A stretch of 64,000 bases of DNA. Source: an uncultured Erythrobacter sp. Its GTDB lineage: Bacteria > Pseudomonadota > Alphaproteobacteria > Sphingomonadales > Sphingomonadaceae. The notes beneath the pieces were generated by a model. It had not been told where the DNA came from, did no database searches, and saw nothing but the letters and a program-made list of their open reading frames with translations. Both the position numbers and the translations under genes were made by a program. Location: contig CAJXJR010000012.1 in assembly GCA_913055155.1 (NCBI GenBank), forward strand, positions 62,001 to 126,000, written 5' to 3'. Of the stretch, positions 55,872 through 64,000 are shown one piece after another; the first letter of the stretch is position 1, and every line of letters starts with the position of its first letter.

Positions 55872-58079
55872 ATGCGCAAATCCACCCTGCTTGCCACCAC
55901 CATGATCGCCGCACTTGCCAGCGGCTGCACCACGATGAACGAGGGCGATATGACCGCCACCGCTGCCTTGCCAGACAGCGTAGAATACGATCCCGAGATT
56001 CCCGAAGCGACGAGCATCTTCGCGGAGCCTTCGCCGCTGTACATGCATGCGCCGCAATTCGACCAGATCGACGACGGCGACTGGCAGGGCATCATCGAGG
56101 AAGCCATTGCCATCCAGCTGGCCGAGATGGAGGCCATTGCCAACAACCCCAACCCGCCCACCTTCGACAACACGCTGGTGGAGATGGAGCGTTCGGGCCA
56201 GGTCTTTGCCCGTGCCTATGGCGCGTTCAGCCAGGTGGTATCGGCCAATATCAACGATACCATCGCCGCGACCGACGAGGCGCTGGCCCCGCAGATCGCC
56301 GCCATGAGCGATGCGATCTACATGAACCCGCAGCTGTTCGCCCGCGTGCAGGCGATCTATGACAACCGCGCCGCCATGAGCATGACGCCCGAAGACGCCA
56401 TGCTGCTGGAAACCACCTACGCCCAGTTCGTGCACCGCGGCGCGCTGCTGGGTGACCAGGCCCAGGCCGAACTGCGCACGATCAACGAGCGGCTCAGCTC
56501 GCTCTCGGCGCAGATCTCGCAGCGCATCACCACCGGCCAGAACGAAGCCGCCATCGTGATCGACACGCGCGAGAAACTGTCGGGCCTGTCCGACGGGCAG
56601 ATCGCCGCTGCCGCCGCGCTGGCGACCGAGCGCGGGCACGATGGCAAGTACATGCTGGGCGTCAGCAACACCTCCGGCGTGCCCATGCTGAGCCAGCTGG
56701 ACAACCGCGACGTGCGCGAACGGTTGCTGATGGCCAGCCTGGGCCGCAACCAGACGGGCGACGCGGAAACGCTCAGCCTTATCCAGGAAGTGATCCGCCT
56801 GCGCAATCGCCGCGCGCAGCTGTTCGGCGAACCGAGCCACGCCGCCTGGCAGATGTACGACCGCATGGTGTCCGATCCGGATGCCGCCATCGGTTTCATG
56901 GAGGAAATGGTCCCCGCCCTGCGCGCCACGCAGGAACGCGAGGCAGCCGTGCTGCAGGCCCGCATCGAGGCCGACGGGCATGACTTCACCCTCGCCCCGT
57001 GGGACTGGCAGTACTACGCCGAGAAGGTGCGGCAGGAGCGCTACGCCCTCGATAACGAGGAGATCAAGCAGTACTTCGTGGTCGACCGCGTGCTGGAAGA
57101 CGGTGTGTTCTACATGGCCGAGCAACTCTATGGCCTGACCTTCGAGAAGCGCGACGACATCCCCACCTACCACCCCGACGTGAGCGTCTATAACGTCTAT
57201 CACGACGGGGAGCCGATCGCGCTGTTCTACTTCGATCCGTTCAGCCGCGATTCCAAGCGCGGCGGTGCGTGGATGAGCAACTTCATCGAACAGAGCCATC
57301 TGCTGGGCATGCGCCCGGTGGTCACCAACACGCTGAACGTGGCGCCGCCGGCTCCGGGTGAACCCGCGCTGGCAACCTGGGACGACGTGGAAACCATGTT
57401 CCACGAATTCGGCCACGCGCTGCACGGCATCTTTGCCGACCAGCGTTACCCCTCGCTGTCGGGCACCAACACCGCGCGCGACTGGGTGGAATTCCCCAGC
57501 CAGTTCCACGAGAACTTCGCCGCCCTTCCGGAAGTGCTGCAGCGCTATGCCCGGCACCACGAAACCGGGGAGGTGATCCCCGACGAGCTGATCGAGGCGA
57601 TCGACCGGGCGAGCAAGTTCAACCAGGGCCACAGCTTCGGTGAGGTAATCGCCGCCTCGCTGCTGGACATGGAATGGCACTCGCTCGACCCCAGCCAGAC
57701 GGCCCCCGCCGACGTGATGGCCTTCGAGGCCGAGGCGCTGGAGCGGATCGGCCTGCGCAGCGACCTGGTGCCGCCGCGCTATCGCACGCCCTACTACCGC
57801 CACATCTTCGAACACGGTTATGACGCGGGCTATTACGCCTACACCTGGACGGAAATGCTGCACCACGATGCCTACAGCTATGTCGAGGCCAACGGCGGCA
57901 TGACCCGCGAGATGGGCGACCACATCGTGGCGACCTTCCTCGGCCAGGGCCATTCGAAAACCTACGAACAGATGTTCCGCGATTTCACCGGTCGCGACCC
58001 ACGGGTGGAGCCGCTGCTGGAAGCACGTGGCCTGGTTCCGGGTGACACCGAACCCGCCGGTGCCGAGGGCGTCCAATAA
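55872..58079 (+). CDS. M3 family metallopeptidase lipoprotein (peptidyl-dipeptidase Dcp-like)
   Basis: The 735-residue protein has a lipoprotein signal (lipobox LASGC) and the thimet-oligopeptidase fold. The zinc site is HEFGH at residues 511-515 in MFHEFGHALHGIF, with the third ligand Glu expected in the downstream helix (SLLDMEWHSLD region). Other family motifs include FDPFSRDSKRGGAWM, and GFDAGYYAYTW-like YDAGYYAYTWTEML. Dcp-like enzymes trim dipeptides from short peptides; here it is probably envelope-anchored. It is convergent with the btu operon and ends one base before it. Confidence 0.93.
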   Translation: MRKSTLLATTMIAALASGCTTMNEGDMTATAALPDSVEYDPEIPEATSIFAEPSPLYMHAPQFDQIDDGDWQGIIEEAIAIQLAEMEAIANNPNPPTFDNTLVEMERSGQVFARAYGAFSQVVSANINDTIAATDEALAPQIAAMSDAIYMNPQLFARVQAIYDNRAAMSMTPEDAMLLETTYAQFVHRGALLGDQAQAELRTINERLSSLSAQISQRITTGQNEAAIVIDTREKLSGLSDGQIAAAAALATERGHDGKYMLGVSNTSGVPMLSQLDNRDVRERLLMASLGRNQTGDAETLSLIQEVIRLRNRRAQLFGEPSHAAWQMYDRMVSDPDAAIGFMEEMVPALRATQEREAAVLQARIEADGHDFTLAPWDWQYYAEKVRQERYALDNEEIKQYFVVDRVLEDGVFYMAEQLYGLTFEKRDDIPTYHPDVSVYNVYHDGEPIALFYFDPFSRDSKRGGAWMSNFIEQSHLLGMRPVVTNTLNVAPPAPGEPALATWDDVETMFHEFGHALHGIFADQRYPSLSGTNTARDWVEFPSQFHENFAALPEVLQRYARHHETGEVIPDELIEAIDRASKFNQGHSFGEVIAASLLDMEWHSLDPSQTAPADVMAFEAEALERIGLRSDLVPPRYRTPYYRHIFEHGYDAGYYAYTWTEMLHHDAYSYVEANGGMTREMGDHIVATFLGQGHSKTYEQMFRDFTGRDPRVEPLLEARGLVPGDTEPAGAEGVQ

Positions 58080-58805
58080 TCAGGTGACCAGCGCGCGCTG
58101 TCCGGGTTCGCCCAGCCAGCGCGCCTGCACGCCCCAGACCTGTTCGATGATATCGAGCGACAGCGCCTCTTCCGGGGCGCTGTCTGCTTTCAGGCGTCCT
58201 GAATCGAGCACCAGCACGCGGTCGGCATGGTTCATGGCCAGCGCCAGGTCGTGCAATACCAGCACCACGCCGGTGCCATTGTCGGCCTCGGCGCGCAGCA
58301 CTTTCAGCAAGCTGAGTTGGTGCGCCAGGTCCAGCGCGGCGAGCGGTTCGTCGGCGAGGACCCAGCGCGGCGTGCCCGCCAGTACGCGCGCCAGCAGCGC
58401 GCGCGCCTTTTCGCCGCCGGACAAGGTGGAGACCGGACGCTGGGCGAAGTCCGACAGCTGCGTTGCCGCGAGCGCGCGAGCGACGGCGAACTTGCCTTCG
58501 TCGCCATGCGGCAGCCGCCCCAGCGCGACGAGGCTGGCGACCGATACATCCCACGCCACTTCACCCGATTGCGGCAAGTAGCCGATGACTTGCGCTCGCC
58601 GACGCGGGTGGATCGTGCCGAGCGGCTGGTCGTCCAGCAGCACTGAGCCTGCAGCAGGCTCAAGCAGCCCCGCCAGTACCGAAAGCAGCGTGGACTTGCC
58701 CGCACCGTTGGGGCCGCAGATGACCGTGATCCGGCCGGGCTGGAGCGCGGCGGTCACGCCATCCAGTCGCTGGTCGATCACAAGGTCTTGCGCCTTCAGG
58801 GTCAC
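58080..58805 (-). CDS. btuD: Cobalamin ABC transporter ATP-binding protein
   Basis: The 241-residue ATPase drives substrate import through the BtuC-type permease. It has Walker A GPNGAGKS, the Q-loop YLPQSG, signature LSGGEKARALLARVL, Walker B WVLADEPLAALD and switch His in VLHDLALAMNHADRV. The start is GTG at 58805, which overlaps the permease stop as GTGA and has GGAGGG upstream. It is the last gene of the riboswitch-controlled operon. Confidence 0.88.
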   Translation of the reverse strand: MTLKAQDLVIDQRLDGVTAALQPGRITVICGPNGAGKSTLLSVLAGLLEPAAGSVLLDDQPLGTIHPRRRAQVIGYLPQSGEVAWDVSVASLVALGRLPHGDEGKFAVARALAATQLSDFAQRPVSTLSGGEKARALLARVLAGTPRWVLADEPLAALDLAHQLSLLKVLRAEADNGTGVVLVLHDLALAMNHADRVLVLDSGRLKADSAPEEALSLDIIEQVWGVQARWLGEPGQRALVT

Positions 58806-59761
58806 GCCGCCCTCCGCATGCGCAGCAGCAGCATCAGGAAGAACGGCGCACCGATCAGGCTGAGGGCGATACCCAGGCGCAGTTCGGTCACCAGCGGCAG
58901 GATGCGGCACACCACGTCTGCCACCAGCACCAGCAGGGCGCCCGCCAGCACGCTTGGCACGATCAGGCTGGAAGGCCGCCGGTCGGTCAGCGGGCGCACC
59001 AGGTGCGGCACGATAAGGCCGACAAAACCGATGATGCCCGCCACCGCCACGCCGCTGCCCACGGTCAGGCCCGTGCCCAGCACCAGCAGCGCCATCAGCC
59101 ACCCCGGCTGCACGCCCACGGAGCGCGCGGCACTCTCGCCCAGTGTCATCGCATCGAGATCGCGCCCCGCCAGCCGCAGCACGACCAGCCCGGCCAGCGT
59201 CAGCGGCGCGGCCAGCGCGACGTCGGCCCAGCTGCGATCGGTCAGCGCGCCCATCAGCCAGGTGACGATGCTGCTCATGGCAAAGGCATTGGGGGCAAGG
59301 CTGATGGCGAGGCTGGTTAGCGCGCCCGCAAGGCTGGCGATCATCATGCCCGCCAGCGTGAACAGCGCAATGCCGTTTGCAGGATTGGCCGTGCGTCCGG
59401 CGATCAGCGCCAGCAGCGCCATCGCCCCGCCCGCACCCAGCAGCGCGAACAGCGGCAGCAGCCAGGCACTCGCCACGCCGATGTAGAGCGCCACCACCGC
59501 GCCCAGCGCAGCCCCCGGAGCAATGCCGAACAGGCCGGGGTCTGCCAGCGGGTTGCGCAGGTATCCCTGCATCGCCGCGCCCGCTGCGCCAAGGCCAGCG
59601 CCCACCACTAGCGCCAGCACCGTTCGCGGCAGGCGCAATTCGGCAAGGATGAAGAGGGCGTTGGGCGTTACCTCGGGATCGACCCAGACCCGTCCCGCCA
59701 GCAGCGACAGCGGCACGGCAACCAGCAACAGCATCGCGAAGGTGAAGCTGGCGCGGTTCAC
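58802..59761 (-). CDS. btuC: Cobalamin ABC transporter permease (FecCD type)
   Basis: The 319-residue protein has about ten hydrophobic helices of the FecCD/BtuC family, including LRLPRTVLALVVGAGLGAAGAAMQGYLRNPLADPGLFGIAPGA and GFVGLIVPHLVRPL. It forms the channel for B12 import with BtuD and BtuF. The start is GTG at 59761, overlapping the btuF stop as GTGA. The frame is open upstream, but the longer form would lie inside btuF. Confidence 0.9.
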   Translation of the reverse strand: MNRASFTFAMLLLVAVPLSLLAGRVWVDPEVTPNALFILAELRLPRTVLALVVGAGLGAAGAAMQGYLRNPLADPGLFGIAPGAALGAVVALYIGVASAWLLPLFALLGAGGAMALLALIAGRTANPANGIALFTLAGMMIASLAGALTSLAISLAPNAFAMSSIVTWLMGALTDRSWADVALAAPLTLAGLVVLRLAGRDLDAMTLGESAARSVGVQPGWLMALLVLGTGLTVGSGVAVAGIIGFVGLIVPHLVRPLTDRRPSSLIVPSVLAGALLVLVADVVCRILPLVTELRLGIALSLIGAPFFLMLLLRMRRAA

Positions 59762-60561
59762 GGCACCTGCCGCCTGATTTCGCCCAGCCGATCCAGCGCG
59801 CGCGGGATGGTAGGCCCGCCGCAATAGAGCAGTGCAGGATCGAGGTCGTAATGCTCGATGCCCGATGCCAGTTGCATGGCCGGGTGATCGAACATGCGTT
59901 CGTCCCCTGCGGTGATGACCACCCGTGGCGGATCAGCCAGCACGTTTTCCAGCGGCACATAGGCCCCCTGCCCCAGCCCGCGTGCGGCGGCATGGCTGGC
60001 AAAGCCGCTGTGTTCCAGCAGCGCGTGGGCCAGCGAGCCTTCGCCGGCCACAATCCCGCCCTGCTGCCAGAGAAGCGCGGTGACCGGCTCGCGCTCCCAG
60101 CGATGTGATTGCCAGCTGGCCTCGATCTCGCGCGACAGGCGTTCTGCCCGTGCGGGATTGCCAGTCGCCTCGCCCAGTGCCGCGATCTGGGCAAGGCTCT
60201 CCTCCAGCGTGCTCACCATGCCCAGGGTCTGCACCGCTATACCCGCCTGCTCCAGCGCACGGCGGGTGGCAGGCTGGATGAAGGGATCGGCCACGACCAT
60301 GTCCGGCGCCAGCGCCAGCACTTCCTCCGCCGTGCCCCCGCTGGCGGGATAGTGCGCGGCCTTGTCTGCGGGCATCGAACTGGCGGCAGGATCGTGGCTG
60401 TAGTGCGAAATGGCCAGCAGCTGGCCCGGCGCGGCAATCGCGGCCAGGATCGCGTCGCCACAGGGGTTGAGGCTGACGATGCTCGGGTGATCGCGCACCT
60501 CGCGAGGCGCCTGGCCGGAGCAGGCGGCAAGGACCAGAGCAAGGGTGAGCACGAGCCTCAC
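59758..60561 (-). CDS. btuF: Cobalamin ABC transporter substrate-binding lipoprotein
   Basis: The 267-residue protein has a lipoprotein signal (VRLVLTLALVLAAC) and the two-lobed helical-backbone binding-protein fold of BtuF/FhuD: HPSIVSLNPCGDAILAAIA, then GGTAEEVLALAPDMVVADPF and VVITAGDERMFDHPAM. It binds B12 in the periplasm. The start is GTG at 60561, overlapping the btuB stop as GTGA. Substrate is inferred from the riboswitch and the linked TonB receptor. Confidence 0.87.
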   Translation of the reverse strand: MRLVLTLALVLAACSGQAPREVRDHPSIVSLNPCGDAILAAIAAPGQLLAISHYSHDPAASSMPADKAAHYPASGGTAEEVLALAPDMVVADPFIQPATRRALEQAGIAVQTLGMVSTLEESLAQIAALGEATGNPARAERLSREIEASWQSHRWEREPVTALLWQQGGIVAGEGSLAHALLEHSGFASHAAARGLGQGAYVPLENVLADPPRVVITAGDERMFDHPAMQLASGIEHYDLDPALLYCGGPTIPRALDRLGEIRRQVP

Positions 60562-62495
60562 AGCGCCATCCGTGCGCCGAAGTACGCATCGGTGCCCGGC
60601 GTGCCATAGCCCGCGGCGGTCTGGTAATGCTCGTCCCACAGGTTCTCGACCCGTCCGAACAGTTGCACCCGCTCGCTCACGTCCCAGCTGGCGCGCAAGG
60701 TCAGCGTGGCATAGCCGTCCAGCCGCACCATGTTGAAGGCATCGTCGAAGCTGGATGAAACAACTCGCAGATCCGCGCCCAGCCGCACTCCCGCCGCTGC
60801 TTGCCAGTCACCTGTCAGCGTTGCGGCATGGCGTGGGCGGCGGGCAAGCGTCAGCCCGGTGTCGCGGTTCTCGGCATCGGTGAAGGTATAGACCGCGCCC
60901 AGCGTGACCGATTGCGCAGGCCGTGCCCACAGTTCCGCTTCCACACCGCGTGCGCGGGTGCGGGTGACGTTGTCGTAGGTGCCGAAGGGGCGATCGGTGC
61001 AAATGCCGGTCGTATCACCGAAGCAGCTCACATAGGCGATCTGATTGTCGGTATTGCGCTGGTACAGGGTTAGCGCGCCATGGAGCCGCCCATAAGCGCG
61101 TTGGCCATAGGCCACGCCCAGGTCGAAACTGGTGCTCTGTTCGGGCCGCAGCAGCAGGTTGCCATAGTCCGAATGCAGCTGGAACAGCGTGGGCGCCTTG
61201 AACCCCTCGCCAATACTCCCCCGCAGTCGCCAGCCGGGCGAAAACTCGTAACTGGCGTCGGCGCCAAAGCTCAGCTCGGTGCCGAAGTCGGCATGATTAT
61301 CCACCCGCGCGCCGATATGGCCGGACAGCGCGTTGTATTCGATGCCCAGCTGCGCATAGGCGCCGGTGCTGCGGGTATCCTCGCCTGCATCGAAAAGGGT
61401 GCGATAGCTCGTCCACTCGTTCTCCGCCCCGAAATGCAGCAGCAGCGGGCCGAAGAAGCGCCACTCGCCGCGCAGGTTCACCCGGTCGGAGCGACCCTGG
61501 CCGGTGAAGGTTGCCGCGCCTTGTCCGTCGAGATTGTCCCGGTCGGTGTCGGCAAAGCTGTAGGCGGCAGAGAGGAACAGGCCGCCTGTATCGAGCACAG
61601 CGCCGGTAGACCCGGAGAGCTGGCGCGTGTCCTGCCGCTCGTCGGTATCGGCCAGCGTGAAGGCGGGCGCGGGAAAGCCGTCGATATCGAGCTCTCCTTC
61701 TGCGTATCGCGCGCGGGCGAAGACTTCAAAGCTGTCGCTGAAGTAGTAGCGCGCGTGGCCGTTCAGCGCCCATTGTTCGAACCCGTCGGCTTCGCTGCCC
61801 GCTTCGGCGGCGGAAATTCCGTCTGTCGAAAACCACGTGCCCGAGAACCCAAGGAAGCCGGTGTCAGGATCGCTCAACCCGCCAGAGACCATGGCGCTGG
61901 CGGTTTCGCGCGACCCATATTCGGCCATGCCGCGAAGCCCGCTTTGCGCGCGGGTGGAGGCAACCACCACACCGCCCACGGCGTCCGAGCCCCATATCGT
62001 GGAGTTGGAGCCGCGCAGGATCTCCAGCTTGGCCAGATCGAGCGCCAGCAGGGTGCCGAAATCGAACCCACCCGATGGCGCGGCGGGGTCGGCCATGCGC
62101 ACGCCATCGACAATGGTCAGCACCTGCTCCGCCTCGCTGCCACGCAGGCGCAGGCCGGTGAAACTGCCGGTGCCGCCGTTGCGTGTCAGCGTAACGCCGG
62201 GCGCGCGCTCAAAGACACGGGTGAGGTCTGCGCCCTGCACCGCCTCGATCTCGGCCTCGCCCATCACGGTCACGGCTTGCCCGGTGTCTTCCACCTCGAT
62301 CCGCGTGCCCGTGGCGGTGACGGTGATCGTCGTCTCGGGATCGGGACAAGGGCCATGCACGGTGGAAACAGGGTTTCCATCGTCATCGAAGACAGTCTCG
62401 ATGCAGCCCTGCCCTCCAGACTGGGCCAGGGCCGCGCTCGAAAAAGATCCCAATAACAGTAACGAAAGCAGATATTTATACAAAAAACCTCCCAT
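60558..62495 (-). CDS. btuB: TonB-dependent outer-membrane cobalamin receptor (BtuB-like)
   Basis: The 645-residue protein has a signal peptide (MGGFLYKYLLSLLLLGSFSSAALAQ), a TonB box-like TITVTATGTRIE, a plug domain (GADLTRVFERAPGVTLTRNGGTGSFTGLRLRGSEAEQVLTIVDG...) and a 22-strand barrel, ending YQTAAGYGTPGTDAYFGARM. The small size and position behind a cobalamin riboswitch support B12 uptake. The ATG at 62495 is chosen; the open frame upstream lies in the riboswitch. A Cys pair (QGCIE and HGPCPD) precedes the TonB box. Confidence 0.92.
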   Translation of the reverse strand: MGGFLYKYLLSLLLLGSFSSAALAQSGGQGCIETVFDDDGNPVSTVHGPCPDPETTITVTATGTRIEVEDTGQAVTVMGEAEIEAVQGADLTRVFERAPGVTLTRNGGTGSFTGLRLRGSEAEQVLTIVDGVRMADPAAPSGGFDFGTLLALDLAKLEILRGSNSTIWGSDAVGGVVVASTRAQSGLRGMAEYGSRETASAMVSGGLSDPDTGFLGFSGTWFSTDGISAAEAGSEADGFEQWALNGHARYYFSDSFEVFARARYAEGELDIDGFPAPAFTLADTDERQDTRQLSGSTGAVLDTGGLFLSAAYSFADTDRDNLDGQGAATFTGQGRSDRVNLRGEWRFFGPLLLHFGAENEWTSYRTLFDAGEDTRSTGAYAQLGIEYNALSGHIGARVDNHADFGTELSFGADASYEFSPGWRLRGSIGEGFKAPTLFQLHSDYGNLLLRPEQSTSFDLGVAYGQRAYGRLHGALTLYQRNTDNQIAYVSCFGDTTGICTDRPFGTYDNVTRTRARGVEAELWARPAQSVTLGAVYTFTDAENRDTGLTLARRPRHAATLTGDWQAAAGVRLGADLRVVSSSFDDAFNMVRLDGYATLTLRASWDVSERVQLFGRVENLWDEHYQTAAGYGTPGTDAYFGARMAL

Positions 62496-62589
62496 CAGAA
62501 GCGAACTTGTCGCCAATGACGGAGGGAGCGCCGCAACTGGCGCTCTCCCGCATGCGTCCGGTACACCCCGCCCGGCAGCAAAAGCGACC

Positions 62590-62745
62590 ATCGCAGGCAG
62601 GTCTCCTGGCTCCCGGATCGTCGCGCCCTGCCCGCCTTCCCGCTTAACGCAGTGGCATGTGGACAGTTTGCTCCCCGGTCACAGTTGCGGGGGCAGCGGA
62701 GGTCTTGCACCTCCTTCCCTCTTAGGCTCGCTCTCACGAACAACC
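62590..62745 (-). promoter_or_regulatory. Cobalamin (AdoCbl) riboswitch controlling the btu operon
   Basis: On the minus strand the B12 box AGCCAGGAGACCTGCCTGC is at 62593-62611. Upstream core elements are GGTGCAAGACCTCC, GCAACTGTGACCGGGGAGC and GCCACTG, in the order seen in cobalamin riboswitches. It lies about 95 bp before btuB and should lower its expression when B12 is plentiful. Confidence 0.95.
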
Positions 62746-62891
62746 CGTGACGTCGCCGCCGCCATATGCCCCGCACTGCCGCGGCGCAAGCGCAGCGACG
62801 CATGGTTAACGGCTCGGTAAGCGCCGTCCCGCGGTGAGACGACCGCGCCAGCACGGATGATTGCGCAAGCTGTTCGCCCTAGACGGGATGC

Positions 62892-63950
62892 GTGGACCAG
62901 TCTGCCCGCCTTACCCCGCACCAGCTGCTTGCCCGGCGTCGCCGCGAACGCGCGTCGCGCCGCTGGATGCTGGTGCGCAAGCTGGGCGCGCTGGCCGCCG
63001 TGCTGGCGGTGCCTGCCATCGCGGCAGAAACCGCGTTCGAACCGGATATTCCGCAAGCGCCGGCGACTGCGGTAGAGCCGATGGGCTTCGAAACTCCGGG
63101 AGAGAGCTTTCCCGGCTCGGCCTTCTATTACCTGGAGGATACTCCGCAGGTGGCCGCGGCCTTCATGGCGGAAGACACCGCCGAGCCCGAGATCCAGTCC
63201 GCCACTTTCACCCAGCCGCAAGTCGGTCCGGCGGCAGCCGCCATGGTAGCGTTGGGAAGCGGTAGCGACATTGCCCGCGCGCAGGACTGCCTGACCACGG
63301 CGATCTATTACGAAGCCGCCAGCGAAAGCGAAGCCGGACAGCGCGCCGTGGCACAGGTGGTGCTGAACCGCGTGGCGCACAGCGCCTGGCCCGATACCGT
63401 GTGCGGCGTGGTCTACCAGGGGTCTGCGCGCAGCACCGGCTGCCAGTTCAGCTTCACTTGCGACGGATCGCTGGCGCGGCGCCCGTCACGCGGGGGTTGG
63501 GAACGCGCCGGTCGGATTGCCCGCGCCGCACTGGCGGGCACGGTCTACGAACCGGTCGGCCTTTCCACCCACTACCACACGCTGGCGGTGCATCCCTACT
63601 GGGCACCCAGCCTGACACGCACGGCGGTAATCGGCGCGCACGTATTCTATCGCTGGCCGGGCGCTGCGGGCGAGCGGGCAGCGTTCGCCTTCGATTACGA
63701 CGGCGGCGAACCGGCGCCAGCGCGCGCGGCCACTGGCGCAGGGGCACCGGACCCGGTGGCGCTGGCCCGCGTCGAATCACTGGCCGAGGTTCCGGGGATC
63801 GAAGCGTCGGTTGCCCCCGCCCCGCAACCGACTGCCACGCCCACCACCGCGCCGGCCGCACCGGGCGCCTCGTCCGGGAACCGGCTGCCGTCCTCTGGCA
63901 GCGTGCGCAGCGAATATGCCAATGCCGGGCGCTGGATCGAACGGCCCTGA
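62892..63950 (+). CDS. Cell wall hydrolase, SleB-type
   Basis: The 352-residue protein has an N-terminal membrane or signal segment (LVRKLGALAAVLAVPAIAA), a linker, and a SleB/CwlJ hydrolase domain: CLTTAIYYEAASESEAGQRAVAQVVLNRVAHSAWPDTVCGVVYQG, with the catalytic Glu in YYEAASE, then CQFSFTCDG and GLSTHYHTLAVHPYWAPSL. The C-terminus is Pro/Ala-rich. Such enzymes cleave peptidoglycan during growth or remodelling. The start is taken as GTG at 62892; ATG 62967 is an alternative. It is divergent from the riboswitch leader. The last 50 bp of the window hold no gene start I can support. Confidence 0.85.
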   Translation: MDQSARLTPHQLLARRRRERASRRWMLVRKLGALAAVLAVPAIAAETAFEPDIPQAPATAVEPMGFETPGESFPGSAFYYLEDTPQVAAAFMAEDTAEPEIQSATFTQPQVGPAAAAMVALGSGSDIARAQDCLTTAIYYEAASESEAGQRAVAQVVLNRVAHSAWPDTVCGVVYQGSARSTGCQFSFTCDGSLARRPSRGGWERAGRIARAALAGTVYEPVGLSTHYHTLAVHPYWAPSLTRTAVIGAHVFYRWPGAAGERAAFAFDYDGGEPAPARAATGAGAPDPVALARVESLAEVPGIEASVAPAPQPTATPTTAPAAPGASSGNRLPSSGSVRSEYANAGRWIERP

Positions 63951-64000
63951 GGCCCGCACACCCCTTCCGCGCGCAACAGCGACAATATTTCGGAAACCAT

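Noticed and set aside
62496-62591. N-terminal extension of the TonB receptor
   Set aside because: The extension is a continuation of the frame into the cobalamin riboswitch leader; the signal peptide begins at 62495.

Overview
The window is a GC-rich bacterial chromosome segment that reads like a Sphingomonadales/Erythrobacteraceae alphaproteobacterium. The clues are family level: a CckA hybrid kinase, a GTTC-N7-GTTC (alphaproteobacterial type) LexA box in front of uvrA, two UrcA-family secreted proteins, a DUF4169 protein, tandem DUF4139 proteins, a glycine-zipper envelope protein and a cobalamin uptake locus with a TonB receptor. No rRNA, tRNA or CRISPR array was seen. Coding density is high and genes overlap often by ATGA, GTGA or TGATG.

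Layout. 1-6,409: end of a CPA2 antiporter, a 55-residue protein, alaS, a methyltransferase, recA. 6,410-15,573: two DUF4139 secreted proteins, cckA, a DUF2062 membrane protein, smpB, a DUF885 lipoprotein coupled to dapA. 15,707-21,319: lytic transglycosylase, a UrcA gene divergent from a winged-helix/TM/TPR regulator (module A), greB and two small genes. 21,327-28,900: EAL phosphodiesterase, flotillin-like pair, secreted and outer-membrane proteins, rlmN and a methyltransferase, a glycine-zipper protein. 28,970-42,692: amino acid permease, nadE, a secreted-protein pair including a periplasmic ClpP-like protein, a PQQ sugar dehydrogenase, a pteridine-reductase-like SDR with cytochrome b and a sulfite-oxidase-fold molybdoenzyme, a CFA-synthase-like methyltransferase, MATE exporter, argG. 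42,693-43,519: an 827-bp stretch without a convincing gene that looks like a large structured RNA with its own promoter-like sequence and a very strong terminator. 43,520-47,229: rlpA, a phage-like HTH protein and an AT-richer type II restriction-modification island (C protein, REase, N6-adenine MTase) in which both enzyme genes carry a one-base frameshift in a homopolymer. 47,257-55,168: Crp/Fnr regulator, a tiny secreted peptide, SOS-controlled uvrA, a second winged-helix/TM/TPR regulator divergent from a second UrcA gene (module B), and a decayed serralysin-type C-terminus. 55,209-63,950: thpR, an M3 peptidase lipoprotein, a cobalamin riboswitch driving btuB-F-C-D with GTGA overlap at each junction, and a SleB-type cell wall hydrolase.

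How the parts fit. Most of the window is housekeeping (translation, DNA repair, NAD and arginine synthesis, lysine/peptidoglycan precursor synthesis, envelope upkeep). Three items deserve attention: the structured-RNA candidate between argG and rlpA, the repeated regulator/UrcA divergent module, and the doubly frameshifted restriction-modification island. Functions are from family recognition by eye; no database search was run.
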